Of a stretch of DNA of 64,000 bases, positions 1 to 11,030 are shown one piece after another. Source of the DNA: Catonia carolina (taxonomy: Eukaryota > Arthropoda > Insecta > Hemiptera > Achilidae); assembly GCA_035578175.1 (NCBI GenBank), contig JAQMRL010000003.1:97447969-97511968 (forward strand), in the 5' to 3' direction. A program made the translations under genes and the position numbers. Under the pieces are notes generated by a model, which saw only the letters and a list, made by a program, of their open reading frames with translations, did no database searches and was not told where the DNA came from. Within the stretch, counting starts at the first letter, position 1, and each line of letters begins with the position of its first letter.

Positions 1-1772
1 CTACGGTAAAATCAGTTAGAAAATATTTAACGTATTTGTACATATATAGAGTAATTTAAAACATTTTAAATTTTCTTTTTGAACTAAGACTGAACTTTTT
101 TGTTTGTAGCAGCAACACCTCTCATTCTTTTTAGTATCAATGCAGCACTAATTTCAGGCTGTTTTCACACCATAGGATTGCAGTTTTCAGGGCAGAAAAG
201 GCCTCTATGAGTGTAAATAGGTATTTTTTTCCATCGATAATGGTTCGGATAATTGATGGTTCGAATGACAGACATTCGAATAATCGACGCTCCTGTTTAA
301 TAATAATAGTATTAAAAGAGGTGCATCAACGAAGTTTTTAGTGCCTTGTTTTGATTGTAAAAAATGGAAAAAATATGTACGCACAATCTGAGTTTATTTA
401 ATAAACACAGAAATATTTAAAATATAATTGAAACGCCGACTCTTGACGGAAAAGTTAATGTACTCTTAGTAGGTCTCTCGTTAATTCATTTCTATCATAT
501 TAAAAAATTAATATTATTGGAATTAAGAACTAAACTACAGTAATGAGAATAATTTTACGTCTAAGAATTCAAGTCTCGTATTATCAACTCATTTAAATAT
601 ATAAATTAATTATCAGTTTGAAATTAAAAAAGTTTTAATAATTGAACTTACAAAGCTTGATATTGATTCGTATAAAAGATTTGTAATTGAATTGAACCGA
701 GTATTAAGTGTTTGTCAATGGTAGGTAATATTTTGTTAGACATAACTACTATGCAAGTCTACGAATTTGTAAACTAATATTGAAGTAGATATCATAATAT
801 GTTATATAATGTTCAGAAAACAGGGAAAGTGTTCAAAATTTAGTAGGGACCACCATGTGGTCGAACAAGGCAAGTAATGGTTTGACGCAAGTTGTGAATA
901 GTTGTACAAGCAAAGCAGTAGCAAGTTTCAAGTAATAGAAGCGAAGATAGGAACGCAAAGTGTAGCAAAGTTAAGTAGAGGAGGATAGGAAAGGACACCA
1001 TCTGTACAATGTTCCATTCCCTAAGGACTGGAACTCCATCCTAGAATCCCTTCTACATCTTGTGCCATTAATCACGTCACTTCGGGATCTGCATACCATC
1101 CCCATTAAGGGATTACAATACGACGGATACAAAAGTAAGTAAGTATATCCCCTTAAACGATACAATTTTCTATTCCATTCACTTCTAAAATGAAACAACT
1201 AAAGCATCTCGTATGCCAGACTCTCTTGTCATTATTCAAATACCTATCCAGGATTAAATTAATTAAAATTCAATTTCATTGTGCTAAATTATTTTAAATT
1301 GTGTATCTAAGCAGATAAAATTACGAAAAATATGTATGACAACAAAAATAATCGTATTACTCCTACTTTAGTAAAAACACAATCTATCGTGTTAAAATGA
1401 TTGTTGGGAAAAATTACCAAGATCTTTTGATAAGAAATTTTACTGTCATTTATAATATAGGCTAGTTATTTAATCTAAAAAGCCTTAACATCAATATTTA
1501 TGGATTGATTTAACATAATTTTCCATGTAAAAAGAATTGTCTATTTTTTGTAAAAAATATCCTTACATAATTTCAAATAATTCATAGCCTACTTAAAGTA
1601 TTGATTTAATTAATTTAAATCTAATATTTCCGTTGTTAATTTTGTCAAATTTGAATGTGTATTTCAGGAAAATTAACTTAATTTTTAAATAAAATAAAAT
1701 AATTGTAAATATATTTGCTACGTTACAACATGGAAAAAATAAAACAGAACGAATAGTTGGAAACAGGAAAGG
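1..1772. other. Anonymous AT-rich stretch
   Basis: No recognisable gene or repeat. Around 240-290 the short motif GGTTCGAAT or ATTCGAAT recurs in both orientations, which could be a remnant of a terminal repeat but is too short to assign. The region 840-1140 is a little more GC-rich and has small open frames on the minus strand without family resemblance. Confidence 0.5.
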
Positions 1773-1905
1773 CGGCCTCCGCGGCATAGTGGTGCGTGCT
1801 AGGCTACAAAGAGGAAGTTCTCGGGTTCAATTCCCGGTTAGGGCTTGAACATTTTTAATATGTGTTTACACCCACTGATTCATAACTCACTGTAGTCGCT
1901 AAAAC
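1773..1905 (+). repeat. SINE-2 copy, tRNA-derived head, decayed tail
   Basis: The head reads like a tRNA-type pol III promoter. An A-box-like segment sits around CATAGTGGTGCG and a B box GGGTTCAATTCCC lies near 1827-1840. It is followed by a decayed version of the family body ending GTAGTCGCTAAAACC, which matches the CGTCGCTAATGACC segment of better copies at 23151 and 59163. No clear TSD was found. Family assignment rests on the head layout and body match. Confidence 0.6.
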
Positions 1906-2590
1906 CAAATTATCGATAAAACTTTAAAAAAATTAAAGAAAATATAATAAAAAATTATATTAAATAAAAATTGGCTTAATTATTGTTAACTGAATAACTT
2001 CTAACCTAACAAAATTTAAAAAAGGAGTACTTTGTTACATTAATTCTTCTAACTTAAGAATTAAGAACGTTTTTTTTGTTGATATTCAAATTATTAATTT
2101 GTAGCGTACCTAAGCTTTAATAATTTTCAATATTAGTAATAAATTTACATTCTACAAAACAAGAAACCTCAAAAAGGATACATTCACAATCTGAAATAAG
2201 AGATGTGTAATTCTTCCCCATTTTACACGCAAAGATCATACAAGAAGTTCTGTTGGGAAATATATAAAAATGGATTATTAGAAAAGGTAAACCAAGTTTC
2301 TCTATAGAATGTTAAGTGTATTATCATTGACAATATGATATTCTATGATTATTAAAACAGGTTTCTTATCGTTAACTACAAACGTACTGAGACACAGCTG
2401 AACGGACAATGATTTTGTCAATGATGTTTTATCTAAATAATGATGTTTTGTGTGAATTGTGTCAAAGTTATTTATTTCCCTCCACCGGCACTTCAGTTTT
2501 TGCCTTCCTAGGATAGGGTGGAACTCGTATTATGTAGTAGGCTATTTATTTATCTAGAATTGGTAGTGTTTATATTTCTCTTTTAATTAT
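1906..2590. other. Anonymous AT-rich stretch
   Basis: Nothing recognisable on either strand. The sequence is low-complexity A/T with no open frame resembling a known family. Confidence 0.5.
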
Positions 2591-3035
2591 TGTTATGTTG
2601 TTTTATTTATTTTTTTGGGAATTTCTAGGTAGGGTATATAAAACAGCCGGCTTTTTTTATCGAGCAGTTCAGTAGTGTCCGAGTGTTCAGTAAGTGTATC
2701 TCGGCCGAACCTTTGTAGTGAATCGGTTTGAAGCCAGTAGTAAAAGAGTGTGTTAAAACCAGTTATGTATACCAATGTTCGTATTGAACAGTTAATGCAT
2801 AATAGGAAATAATTATTCTATTGTGGAAATTATAAATAGAATTTTTTTACTAATTGTTTGTTTGTAAATGACCATATTTTCTGTCTAGTTAAGTTTACTT
2901 AAGTCTTAAGTCCGTAATACCTTTTTGTAATCAAGTTATTCTAAGTAGTTTAATTTTAACTTACTAGTAATCTAACAGTAATACTTTATTGCAATTAATT
3001 ATTATTTTTTAAATAAATACATGTTTTAACTTTAA
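2591..3035 (+). promoter_or_regulatory. Candidate core promoter, possibly a solo LTR
   Basis: A TATA box (TATATAAAA, 2635-2643) is followed by two arthropod initiator motifs TCAGT, at 2669-2673 and 2687-2691. The first initiator lies about 34-36 bp from the TATA box, slightly longer than usual. Downstream is a GC-richer leader to about 2760, then AT-rich sequence with an AATAAA signal near 3011. TATA, initiator and then polyA signal within about 400 bp is the layout of a retroviral-type LTR, but no coding region or matched LTR was found, so an ordinary gene promoter is equally possible. Confidence 0.35.
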
Positions 3036-3420
3036 AAGGAAAGTTTATTAATTAAAAGAACCTGAAACAGACGTAATGGTAGACCTACTTAGAACTGCAT
3101 GATTTTTTTTAAATTATGTAATTATTTGAAAGAATATTTATCTTTCCTTGCAATGACGCTTTTGAGCTATTTATTTCGAAATTGCATAAAAATTTATCTA
3201 TTTTTACTTGAAGCGGTTATATTAATTAAAATGCGTAAAATTTATTTTTCCGTTACCGTAGCATACCAGTGGAAATAATGAAGGAAGGATTCTACATTTA
3301 AAACAGAAACAAAAATGAGAAGAATGAAATAGCTTTAGTCAATACAGAGTGGAAGATATGCAAGTGGGGTGAGTGGAATACGATGTAAAAGTAAAGGGTG
3401 GAAACAGAATAAAAGTTAGC
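3036..3420. other. Anonymous stretch
   Basis: AT-rich sequence with no recognised family. Confidence 0.5.
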
Positions 3421-3750
3421 AAATATATTTTTGAGAGGGCTGCTGCGGTGTGGTAAATAATGCAGGGTGTTTTATTGTTTTAAACGGCATGCGGGGGTTG
3501 AGTGGTATATAAAGGGATTGAGAGGGGGTGTTATAGTAGTAATGGAGCGGAGGTTGTCGGTGTGGCGCAGCTGGTGGAACCGCGGAACGACTCTCGGGGG
3601 AGGAACAATTGAATTTTTAAACTTGGACAGGACAGGGTGCATGTGTCGCCTGAGTTATGTGGGCTAGAGGTTTGGAAAGAGTGAGGGCGCGTTGGAAGAG
3701 ATGTTCTGCGGGCGCTATGATTAGTGCCCCGACCTTAATTGAACAACCCT
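3421..3750 (+). promoter_or_regulatory. GC-rich, G-strand-biased island with a TATA motif
   Basis: This patch is much richer in G than its surroundings. It holds a TATA-like GTATATAAAGGG near 3507 and the segment TGGCGCAGCTGGTGG near 3561. It is followed at about 3770 by CATCAATAAATTGA, a possible polyA signal. An open frame at 3467-3667 (66 codons) has no recognisable domain. It may be an LTR or promoter fragment; nothing seen decides this. Confidence 0.2.
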
Positions 3751-4060
3751 ACTGCCTCTACTTTCTCATCAATAAATTGATAAATGAAAATATTTGAGAG
3801 GGATGATATTTTTCTCTTTTCCACTAATATATATATTCCCACAATTCGTAGTTTACAGCCACCTTAACTACAAAACTGATCAACGCTTTGAGAACAATTT
3901 TTAACCAGAAATTTTCCGCGTATTTAATCCAGTAATTCATTTTCTTCGTCCTCAGAATTAATTTTACGTCTAATATTTGACTGTTGAAATGGATAAAAAA
4001 TAAAATATATCACCACGAAATCTCCGTATGGCTGCCAAGAAAGTACTACGAAACCTTACT
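3751..4060. other. Anonymous stretch
   Basis: AT-rich, no recognised family; it ends at the TSD of the next SINE-1 copy. Confidence 0.5.
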
Positions 4061-4436
4061 TGTTGTTTAGATCATCCAAGGCAGGTTTTACTTAGATGCT
4101 TTAGTTAGTAAAACGAGAAGTGAGATGCCTTCCTCACAAATAGATAGATAGTAGATAGTAGATAGATAGTAGATAAATAGTAGATGCTAAAAAGCATCTA
4201 CTTTCCATCCTGAAAATGACACGTCATTCACCTCAAGTTCTGGCTGTATAATGATGAAATTTATTAATTTCGGAGTAGGTAACTCTGACTACTGTATTTT
4301 ACACCTCTACCTCTTCTGTTCTTGAATGCTTCAGTCGTATAATTGGTCATGTGATAAGAAAGAGAACTACTTTTGTAGTCCTGGAACTAGCAGATCGAGT
4401 GCAAATAATTCAACACTCCACTTGCCTGTTACGGGC
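4061..4436 (-). repeat. SINE-1 copy (older), with expanded TAGA tract
   Basis: Read on the minus strand it has the SINE-1 order from GTAACAGGCAAG to the TTGTTGTTTAG complement. It is flanked by ACCTTACT at 4053-4060 and 4437-4444. The interior has lost the GGAAGGCAA block and instead carries a (TAGA/TAG)n tract at about 4140-4184. It belongs to the subfamily with CTGCTAGTTCCAGG. Confidence 0.85.
4140..4184. repeat. TAGA/TAG microsatellite inside SINE-1
   Basis: Interrupted TAGATAG repeats replace part of the SINE-1 body, so the tract arose after insertion. Confidence 0.85.
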
Positions 4437-5286
4437 ACCTTACTTGTTACCTTACTTGTTACTTAATAATTATCTGGTTTGGGATATTTTATTAGTCTTA
4501 GTAATTACGGTCTTTTTAATCTAATGATTTTTTTGAATGTTTAATGTGGACGAACAGTATTTTAAATTGAAAATTTTAGAGTTTAAAAATAAACGCTATT
4601 TTAATTAGAAAACCTAATGACTACGATAGGTACACATAGAAATTTATAAACGTAATGTAGGCCTACCATACCCCCTTTCACAAACACACACACACACACA
4701 CACACACATATGTATTTTATGTAGGTGGGGTAAAATGTAATAACAGAGAATAGATAACACATATGCAAGTTGAGCAAGACAGTGATATGAGTAAGATGTT
4801 ATTCGGGTAACCAAGCAGTGCTTTATCTATCTTAGTGTCTGTGTGTACAGTGTATTTAGTGTTAGTGCTGTTACATAGGCTTTGCAGGAGGTTAGTATTG
4901 GACACGGCTGGCTAGGCTGAAGTGATTAATGGGCAACCACTCAAGTGAACTGTTCTGTTCATTAATCATATACCTCAAGGTTTCCTCTCAACACATAGAA
5001 ATGAACATTGTACGATATTCCTGGTTAAGTCTGTGGGCAACAGAACAACAGCGACTTTATACTTAACTGTTATACCGGACTTGAGTAAAGGAAACTCAAA
5101 AATAGGGTGAAACCATTCTATGAACGAAATCAATCAACTGTATTGCATTTCTTGAGATCTTGAAATATTGATGCAATTCCGGAAGTAAAATGTAGCTAAT
5201 AATTTAATCTGGGATATACAAGACCATTGTAATACCCCAAGGGATTTCTTAAACGTAACATTCTTTGGCTATAATACATCATATAA
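4437..5286. other. Anonymous stretch with CA microsatellite and a TAGGCCTA site
   Basis: Holds (CA)n at 4684-4709 and one TAGGCCTA palindrome at 4658-4665. A minus-strand open frame at 4717-4905 has no recognisable domain. Confidence 0.5.
4684..4709. repeat. (CA)n microsatellite
   Basis: About 13 uninterrupted CA dinucleotides. Confidence 0.95.
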
Positions 5287-6440
5287 GTGCCCGATAGAAG
5301 CGGGCTTCTATCGGTACAATACATAAAAAGAAACATTCTTTATCAATCAATAAAATACATAGTACTTTATATTGATATAAATCAAGATTCGGAGTCAAGG
5401 AGTTCCAACAAGGATGTAGCCCTCTCGCCAACATTATATAAAATTTATATGGACGATGCCATTCGTCAATCGAAGAAGCAAGCTCCTCCAGGTATTAAAA
5501 TGTTCCAAAATTCCTGTCTGAGCGCCTTAATGTAATAATGATGACATGGTAATAATACAGAATTCAGAAGATGATGTACAAAAATCTGTTTTACTGCTCA
5601 TAAATATTGGCAAGGAATATAGGATGAAAATAACAGCAAGAAAACGAAGATAATGGGTCTCGCAGGTAAAGACCCAGTGCGTTCGTAAATAGTGCTTGAT
5701 GACAGGATTTTGGACCAAATTTCCCAATTCATATACCTGGGCTGCGATATCACTTACGAAGATAATGAAAAGATTTTGAAAACAGTAAATAAATTTCAGA
5801 TGGTTTGCGACTTCATTAACAAGGTCTTTAGAAAGAAAAGAAGGAAAGATACAAGACTTCGAACATATGACGTGATGGCAGTTCCCTTACTGCTGTATGG
5901 TTGCGAGTGCTTTCGAGGTAACGGGCGCTGGCCGTAGCACCTCCGTGTGCTATTTGTAGTACACGGTTGTGCGCAGAACATCCATGTGTGGAGCCACGTG
6001 CAAAGCATTAGCTGCATAACGAGCTCGACGGCGACTCGCCCAACGTTTACACGAGTACTGAGGGGAGTGAGGCGCCCTGCGGACGTGACCGCACCCACTC
6101 ATTTGGGTTGGCCTCTCAGGGGTTGTGGGTTCCACGGTAGCGCTTCGGAGCCACTAGGCTGCTTAAATTCCTCCGGAATGGGCGTAGCTGGCCGAGGAGT
6201 GTACAGAATAATACGCGTTTATGGTTGCGAGTCATGGGTGCTAAGTACAACCCAATGAAGGAAAGTAGAAGCCGTTGAAATGAGATTCAAGAGATCGGTG
6301 AAGGGATGCTCCCTGCGAGAGCAGATTCGTCGTAGTAACATCAGAAGATAACTAAGTAGAGGAGAAACCATCCTGGAGAAAATGAGCAGGTACAGGAGTC
6401 AATGGAAGAGCCATGTCATAAGAATGAAAAGTGCAAAATA
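5287..6440 (+). mobile_element. LINE-A reverse transcriptase fragment, broken, with insertion
   Basis: Decayed C-terminal half of a non-LTR retrotransposon ORF2. Recognisable blocks in order are IYMDDAIRQ-like text (5440-5480), the segment YLGCDITYED at about 5731-5760, a KVFRKKRRKDTRLRTYDVMAV region, then LLLYGCE. After the 311 bp insertion at 5909-6219 it resumes as YGCESWVLSTTQ, VEAVEMRFKRSVKGCS and RSQWKSHVIRM to about 6430. Several stops and frameshifts interrupt it. The order YLG, LLYGxExW, VEAxEMRFxR and W..H..RM is shared with the copies at 32331 and 18160. It is certainly dead; clade assignment beyond non-LTR LINE is open. Confidence 0.8.
5909..6219 (+). mobile_element. GC-rich 311 bp insertion with 13 bp TSD, unknown class
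   Basis: The LINE text TATGGTTGCGAGT is present twice, at 5896-5908 and 6220-6232, and the intervening 311 bp is foreign. It is far more GC-rich than anything around it. It has no matching terminal inverted repeats, no A-rich tail and no recognised protein. A 13 bp duplication suggests target-primed insertion, as for a SINE or a copied RNA. A weak B-box-like GGGTTCCACGG lies near 6126. The strand is arbitrary. Confidence 0.65.
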
Positions 6441-6675
6441 TGGTTACAGTTCTTAATAAATGTCTAATATCACGTTTTTTATTTCTACAAAGAATTTTTG
6501 GATGAATAAATTTAAAAATGAAATTGTTACATACACAATACCTAAACTAGGTTATAACTTCAAATTACAGCTATATATCAAATTTCAAACTAAGTTTTTA
6601 AAATACGTCAAGAGTATAATGGACCCAAGTTGGGATAAATATACATACTAAATACATGATGTACTATGAGAAATC
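6441..6675. other. Anonymous stretch
   Basis: AT-rich, with an open frame at 6460-6651 that has no recognisable domain. Confidence 0.4.
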
Positions 6676-7012
6676 TGCCCATAACAGGTGGGGTGTTATA
6701 TTATTTACACTCGATCTGCTAGTAGCAGGGCTACAAAACTAGTTCGGCTTTTTTTATATTTTCAGCCAATTATATGACTGAAGCATTTAAGAACAGAAGA
6801 GGTAGAGGTGTAAAAGACACTAGCCAGAGTTATCTCCTCTAAGAGTAATGAATTTCATCATTATACCTGTGGTGAATAAATTGAAGATGTCATTCGCAAG
6901 CCTGGCATACTTTTCCTCTGGATGAGGAAGTCAATGATAAACCACCTCACTCCTCATTTTACTTAGTAAAGCGTCTAGAGGTTCAAACCAATCTTTCGGC
7001 TGATGACATAAC
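6676..7012 (+). repeat. SINE-1 copy with internal deletion
   Basis: Begins TGCCCATAACAG and ends GATGACATAACAT, losing the AAC tail. About 60 bp between GATGTCATTCGCA and CCTGGCATACTTTTCC are missing compared with full copies. It is of the CTGCTAG subfamily. No convincing TSD. Confidence 0.85.
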
Positions 7013-7079
7013 ATATAAACTATGAACAATAAGAAAATTACGAACCGTTAATTTAAATCGATTGTGAGACTAAGAAATT

Positions 7080-7650
7080 TTATTTTGTAACTTCATTATG
7101 TTGCACAAAGAGGTCAATGAACTTCTTCTTCATCTTAGAGTACCGACTCCATCTTTGAAGATTAGCTACAAATCCGGTACATCGATCTTTATCATGAACC
7201 ATCCTTAAAAGAGCGTGCGAACTCATGTTAGTCCAGTCTCTAATATTTTTTAACCATGAGAATTCCCATCGTCCAGATCTGCGTATACCCTCAACTTTGC
7301 CCTCGAGAATAAATCTGAGAAGCTCATACTTATCACATTCGCGTAAATGACCAAGGTAAGAAAGTCTTCGTTTTTTTTGATAATGCTCCTGGTTCACACC
7401 CACACGTCGTTCACACCCACGCTTCTCAAAACATTAACGTTGGTAACATGTCCAGTCAATGAAATCCTGAGCATCTTCTGAATAACCAGATCTTGGAAGC
7501 TTCTAAACGACTCTTGGACTGCATACTCAAAGTTTATGTTTCTATACCACACAACAGGACAGAGTAAATACTCGTCTTGACAACTGACTTCTTACAGGAA
7601 GTGAAAATATATTATTAATACGCAGATGCTTCAAGGTAAGAAATCTTCGC
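7080..7650 (-). mobile_element. LINE-C reverse transcriptase C-terminus
   Basis: On the minus strand, from about 7600 down to the stop near 7080, the text runs SKSRLEAFQDLVIQKMLRISL, VTNVNVLRSVGVN, then KKRRLSYLGHLRECDKYELL, FILEGKVEG..RSGRW and SWLKNIRDWTNM. This is the usual order at the 3' end of a common insect LINE type (RLEAFE, RRMLRISW, YLGHIxR, LEGKxEGxRxxGRRxxSWLxNI). It has frameshifts near 7420. The 107-codon piece at 7080-7403 is the longest surviving open frame. The family differs from LINE-A by the SWLKNIRDW ending. Confidence 0.8.
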
Positions 7651-7913
7651 CACATTTAAATTTTTACGTGATATTATTAAATTTATATTAAATTTTTGAA
7701 CCTGCTGAATAAGTTTATTTGGAGTAATAAAGTTGCATCGTGTGTGAGAAGCTGTTAAACGACATTGAATCTGTTCCAATATAATATTTAAAACAAATTC
7801 ATTATAAGTACTCCAAAAAGCTCAGAAATTATGGAGTACTAAAAAACCAGAGCAGTTAGTGAGAATTAACCATACGGTCACCTCCCGTTAAATTTATAAG
7901 GAATATTATTCAT
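7651..7913. other. Anonymous stretch
   Basis: AT-rich, nothing recognised. Confidence 0.4.
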
Positions 7914-7924
7914 ATATATGTATT

Positions 7925-8327
7925 CTGCCCATGACGGACGGACAGGTGGAGTGTCAAATTATTTACACTCAATCTGTTCGTTGCAGGGCTAAAATAAATA
8001 GTTCTGTTTCTTATCACATGGTCAGCCAATTAAATGACTGAATCATTTAAGAACAGAAGAGGTAGAGGTGTACTGTGACACTAATCAGAGTTATCTCCTC
8101 TGAAAGTAATGAATTTCATTATACAGCCAGACCCTGTGGTGAATGAAGTGAAGGTGTCGTTTGCAGAGTGGAAAATATGTGTTTTTCAGTGGGCCCGGCA
8201 TGCTGATAAGCGTACTTTTCCACTCGGTGAGGAAGGCAACGGTAAACCACCTCACTCCTCGTTTTACTTAGTAAAACCTCTACAGGTTCAAACCAGCCTT
8301 TTGGCTGATGACCTAAACAACAACAAC
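7925..8327 (+). repeat. SINE-1, full length, subfamily a
   Basis: Flanked by ATATATGTATT at 7914-7924 and 8328-8338. Diagnostic bases are CTGTTCGTTGCAGGG and AATTAAATGACTGAATC. The tail is AACAACAAC. It carries an open frame from 8109 through the tail (MNFIIQPDPVVNEVKVSF start) shared with other copies of this subfamily. The terminal hairpin CAGCC-TTTT-GGCTG is intact. Confidence 0.95.
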
Positions 8328-8338
8328 ATATATGTATT

Positions 8339-9711
8339 AAATTAAATTAATATTATATATTGCTACTTCTACAGTATTACTAATTATCGTCATCTCATAA
8401 TCAGCTGAATTATCATCTCCATTATGGTCGCACCGTCAACTTTATCTTTCAATATATTCAAGCACAGTTCAGAATTAAGTTTAGTTTAATTTTTGAAATA
8501 CACTAATGAGTGTGTTTTTTCATTCAAAGAACGTTATAATCAGACTTTAAGTTTATATTTAAATTTAAATACCGATTGCAAAAGAATTAGACGTTAAAAC
8601 AAGTAAATTAAAATATTTCATTAAATGTGTAAAAAAATAATTTGTATTTTCAAACAAAAAAAAAGACTGCTATACTAAATTATAATGTAAAACTAGGTTA
8701 ATACATAATTTTGTAAAAAATAAACTTACGTGAATGTATTAAAAAATTCATAATAACAAATTTTAAGACTGTGAGCATAAAATTTTCCATATTTCTTTTG
8801 ATTATAAATTATTAAAAAAAGTATAGAAGAAAGTCATTGTACAAGTTATAATATATTTCAATTTAGATAAAGAAATTACATTTGAAGTTAAGGTATGTTT
8901 GGCTGCAAGGTATTTGTGTATGTAGTTTCTTGAAAGAATGAGGTTACGGGGATATATGTTCAGTTTTATTAAAAGATGTTGAAGTGAACCATTGTTTAAT
9001 GCGCTCGCTGGTAGTAGTAGATTCTTCAAGCATTTTTATTCCTGGTTTTGTAACTTCCAGGTAATATGAATACGGTTGAATGTTTAATAAAATGATAGTA
9101 GGTCAGTTATTATTATTATTATTTGAAGTTATAAATGATTATGGGCTTATTGTATTTATTCACGAATAAGAAGTGTTAGTAGTTGAATGAAAGTTTAAAA
9201 ACTTTCAAATAAAATTATTTACGACTTAAATTATTTTACATTATCTGTAGTAATAGTTTTTTTTAATCTTTATCATGATAAGTAGAAATTATTACATGTT
9301 AAATAGCTTTCTTGTAAGGTTACTTCGGTCAATTTTTTCGTTACTAACATTTCATGTAGTTTTACGAATTTGATGTATGGAGATTTAAATATTTAATAGT
9401 ATTCTGATGGTAGAAAAGAAAGTATGGGGGTAATGTGAGAACTAATATTCTACTCACAAAAAAAATACAGTAACGTTATAGTGGTAGCAGGTGTTCAACA
9501 CTACAGTGCTCTAAAAGTACTAGAATGATATTAATAATATATAAAGAAAAGCTTAATTTTTCTTAAAAATTCATAATCATTCCTATAGTTGTCTAGGTTT
9601 AGTTAAAAAAGAAAAGATATTTTTATATAATTTGACTCTACCATTACCACTCTATAGATTGGTAATCTCTCAAGAAAAATATGTAAAATAACTCGAAGAC
9701 CGAAGGCTGAC
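8339..9711. other. Long anonymous AT-rich stretch
   Basis: No recognised gene or repeat family. A short (ATT)n tract lies near 9107-9123. A minus-strand open frame at 8802-9029 has no domain resemblance. Confidence 0.5.
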
Positions 9712-10060
9712 ATGGAGTATCACATCAAAAAGAAACGACAACTTAACAACAGACTCAATTTTACTACCAAGTACGTTCTCAACCGCATCGTCCATTACAA
9801 CGAAGATTATTATTATAAAAGTCAATATTACGACCAATTTGGGCGTATGGACTCCAAATATCGATTTAAAACTACATTAAACAGTAACATTAATCAAATT
9901 CAGGCTTTTCAATGAAAATTTCGAAGGATTGCAACTGGAGCTCCATTTTATGTCTCAAATGCAACATTATGCAATGATCTGAAAATGCCTTTTGTATAAG
10001 ATGTAGCCAAAAATATGTACGTTCAACTATTTCACAAGTTTCACAGGCACCTATACTATT
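9712..10060 (+). mobile_element. Jockey-like LINE reverse transcriptase fragment
   Basis: The open frame from 9712 begins HIKKKRQLNNRLNF, the region after the YLGxxLDxRLxW block in jockey elements. After a stop near 9913 the frame continues KFRRIATGAPFYVSNATL and CNDLKMPF. That is the FQxKxLRxIxxAPWYVxNxxLHxDLxxP block of jockey C-termini. The middle (residues 20-55) is degraded beyond alignment. A dead fragment. Confidence 0.7.
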
Positions 10061-10555
10061 TTTCAGGGCTGATGAGCTCTGATTTTACGAGTTGCCACCT
10101 ACCCACTTCATAGCTAACTAATGACTTGCCAGCAACGTTACCAACACTTGCTCTCGTAGCTCTGTTACATATTTCGTCAGCCATTTTTTTTTGCTCTTTC
10201 AATAACAATTATAACCTATGAAAATACAATAAGCTGATTATATTATAAAGTATTGCATGTTAACGCGCTCTATAATCGATGTGTACAATTCGAGATGAAA
10301 GACATGAGTGAACTACTGCGGCTCTTATAAGCATGCGCGCGTAAAGTTTGTCAGGCTGAAACATTCGTACAATCTGACAACGCTGAAAACGTTGTGATTG
10401 GTCTAAACGCCTGCAACAGTAGAGCTCATTAACCGTGAAAAGCATTATAAACGATAATTTGTTCAAAATTTACCAGTGAGACTGTTTCTAAATTTATGTC
10501 GACTTTTCGGAAAAAAGCACCGTCACCCTCAGTTTATTAACTTCACCTCACGTTT
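10061..10555. other. Anonymous stretch
   Basis: Somewhat more mixed base composition, with CATGCGCGCG near 10334. A minus-strand open frame at 10260-10466 has no domain resemblance. Confidence 0.4.
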
Positions 10556-10869
10556 TTGCCCCTAATGTGTGTACGTTGCAATCTATTCGACTCAGAATAA
10601 TATGCAACCCCATGACCCAATGAGACGAGAATAATATGTATGAAGTGTAAATAAGGTGTAATCTTGCAGAGACCCAGGCCAGCCATTCCTGTGAGAGTAC
10701 GGTTAATTGAACCCCAACCATCCAAGTAAACCTGTAACTACTGTCTAGTGTTCAAATCCGTATAAAAGTACCTTTACTAGGATTTGGACCAGGGACCTTC
10801 ATCTCCGAAAATTAGCTGTTAAACAGCTGACTCGCTGCGATAACTTTTCCTCTACACCAATCCGGTGGG
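10556..10869 (-). repeat. SINE-3 copy, tRNA-like head
   Basis: On the minus strand it begins AACCCACCGGATTGGTGTAG, has an A-box-like TTGGTGTAGAGG and a B-box-like GGTCCAAATCC, then a body ending TTGCAACGTACACACA. It aligns along its length with 27933-28290. Both share AGCTGTTTAACAG and TTTTCGGAGA in the head, and TGACCCAAT in the body (plus strand). The plus-strand reading has only short open frames with no coding meaning. Confidence 0.8.
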
Positions 10870-10911
10870 TTTTACTTCATAACTCTTATAATCACAAACT
10901 ATACAAAATTA

Positions 10912-11022
10912 AATAAATTTGACCATTTAAATTGAAACTATGTGAATCTAAGAAATGCACCACGTCAAGCAAAAAGTGATGAAATCTAGAGGTTATGCTA
11001 GTGTTCGGTGCAAGATATATAA
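10912..11022 (+). repeat. Short dispersed repeat shared with 44920-45060
   Basis: TTTGACCATTTAAATTGAAA and GCACCACGTCAAG followed by AAATCTAGAGGTTATGC match 44930-45025 with one ~25 bp gap. The matching open text here reads MKSRGYASVRC. See the 44920 entry for a possible THAP-like identity. Confidence 0.55.
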
Positions 11023-11030
11023 ACAAAGAC

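Noticed and set aside
1773..1850. A tRNA gene
   Set aside because: A and B boxes are present, but the stems do not close and the sequence continues into the SINE-2 body.
5796..6258. Open frames across the GC-rich insertion as genes
   Set aside because: GC-rich DNA lacks stop codons by composition. Frames exist on both strands, and none resembles a protein.
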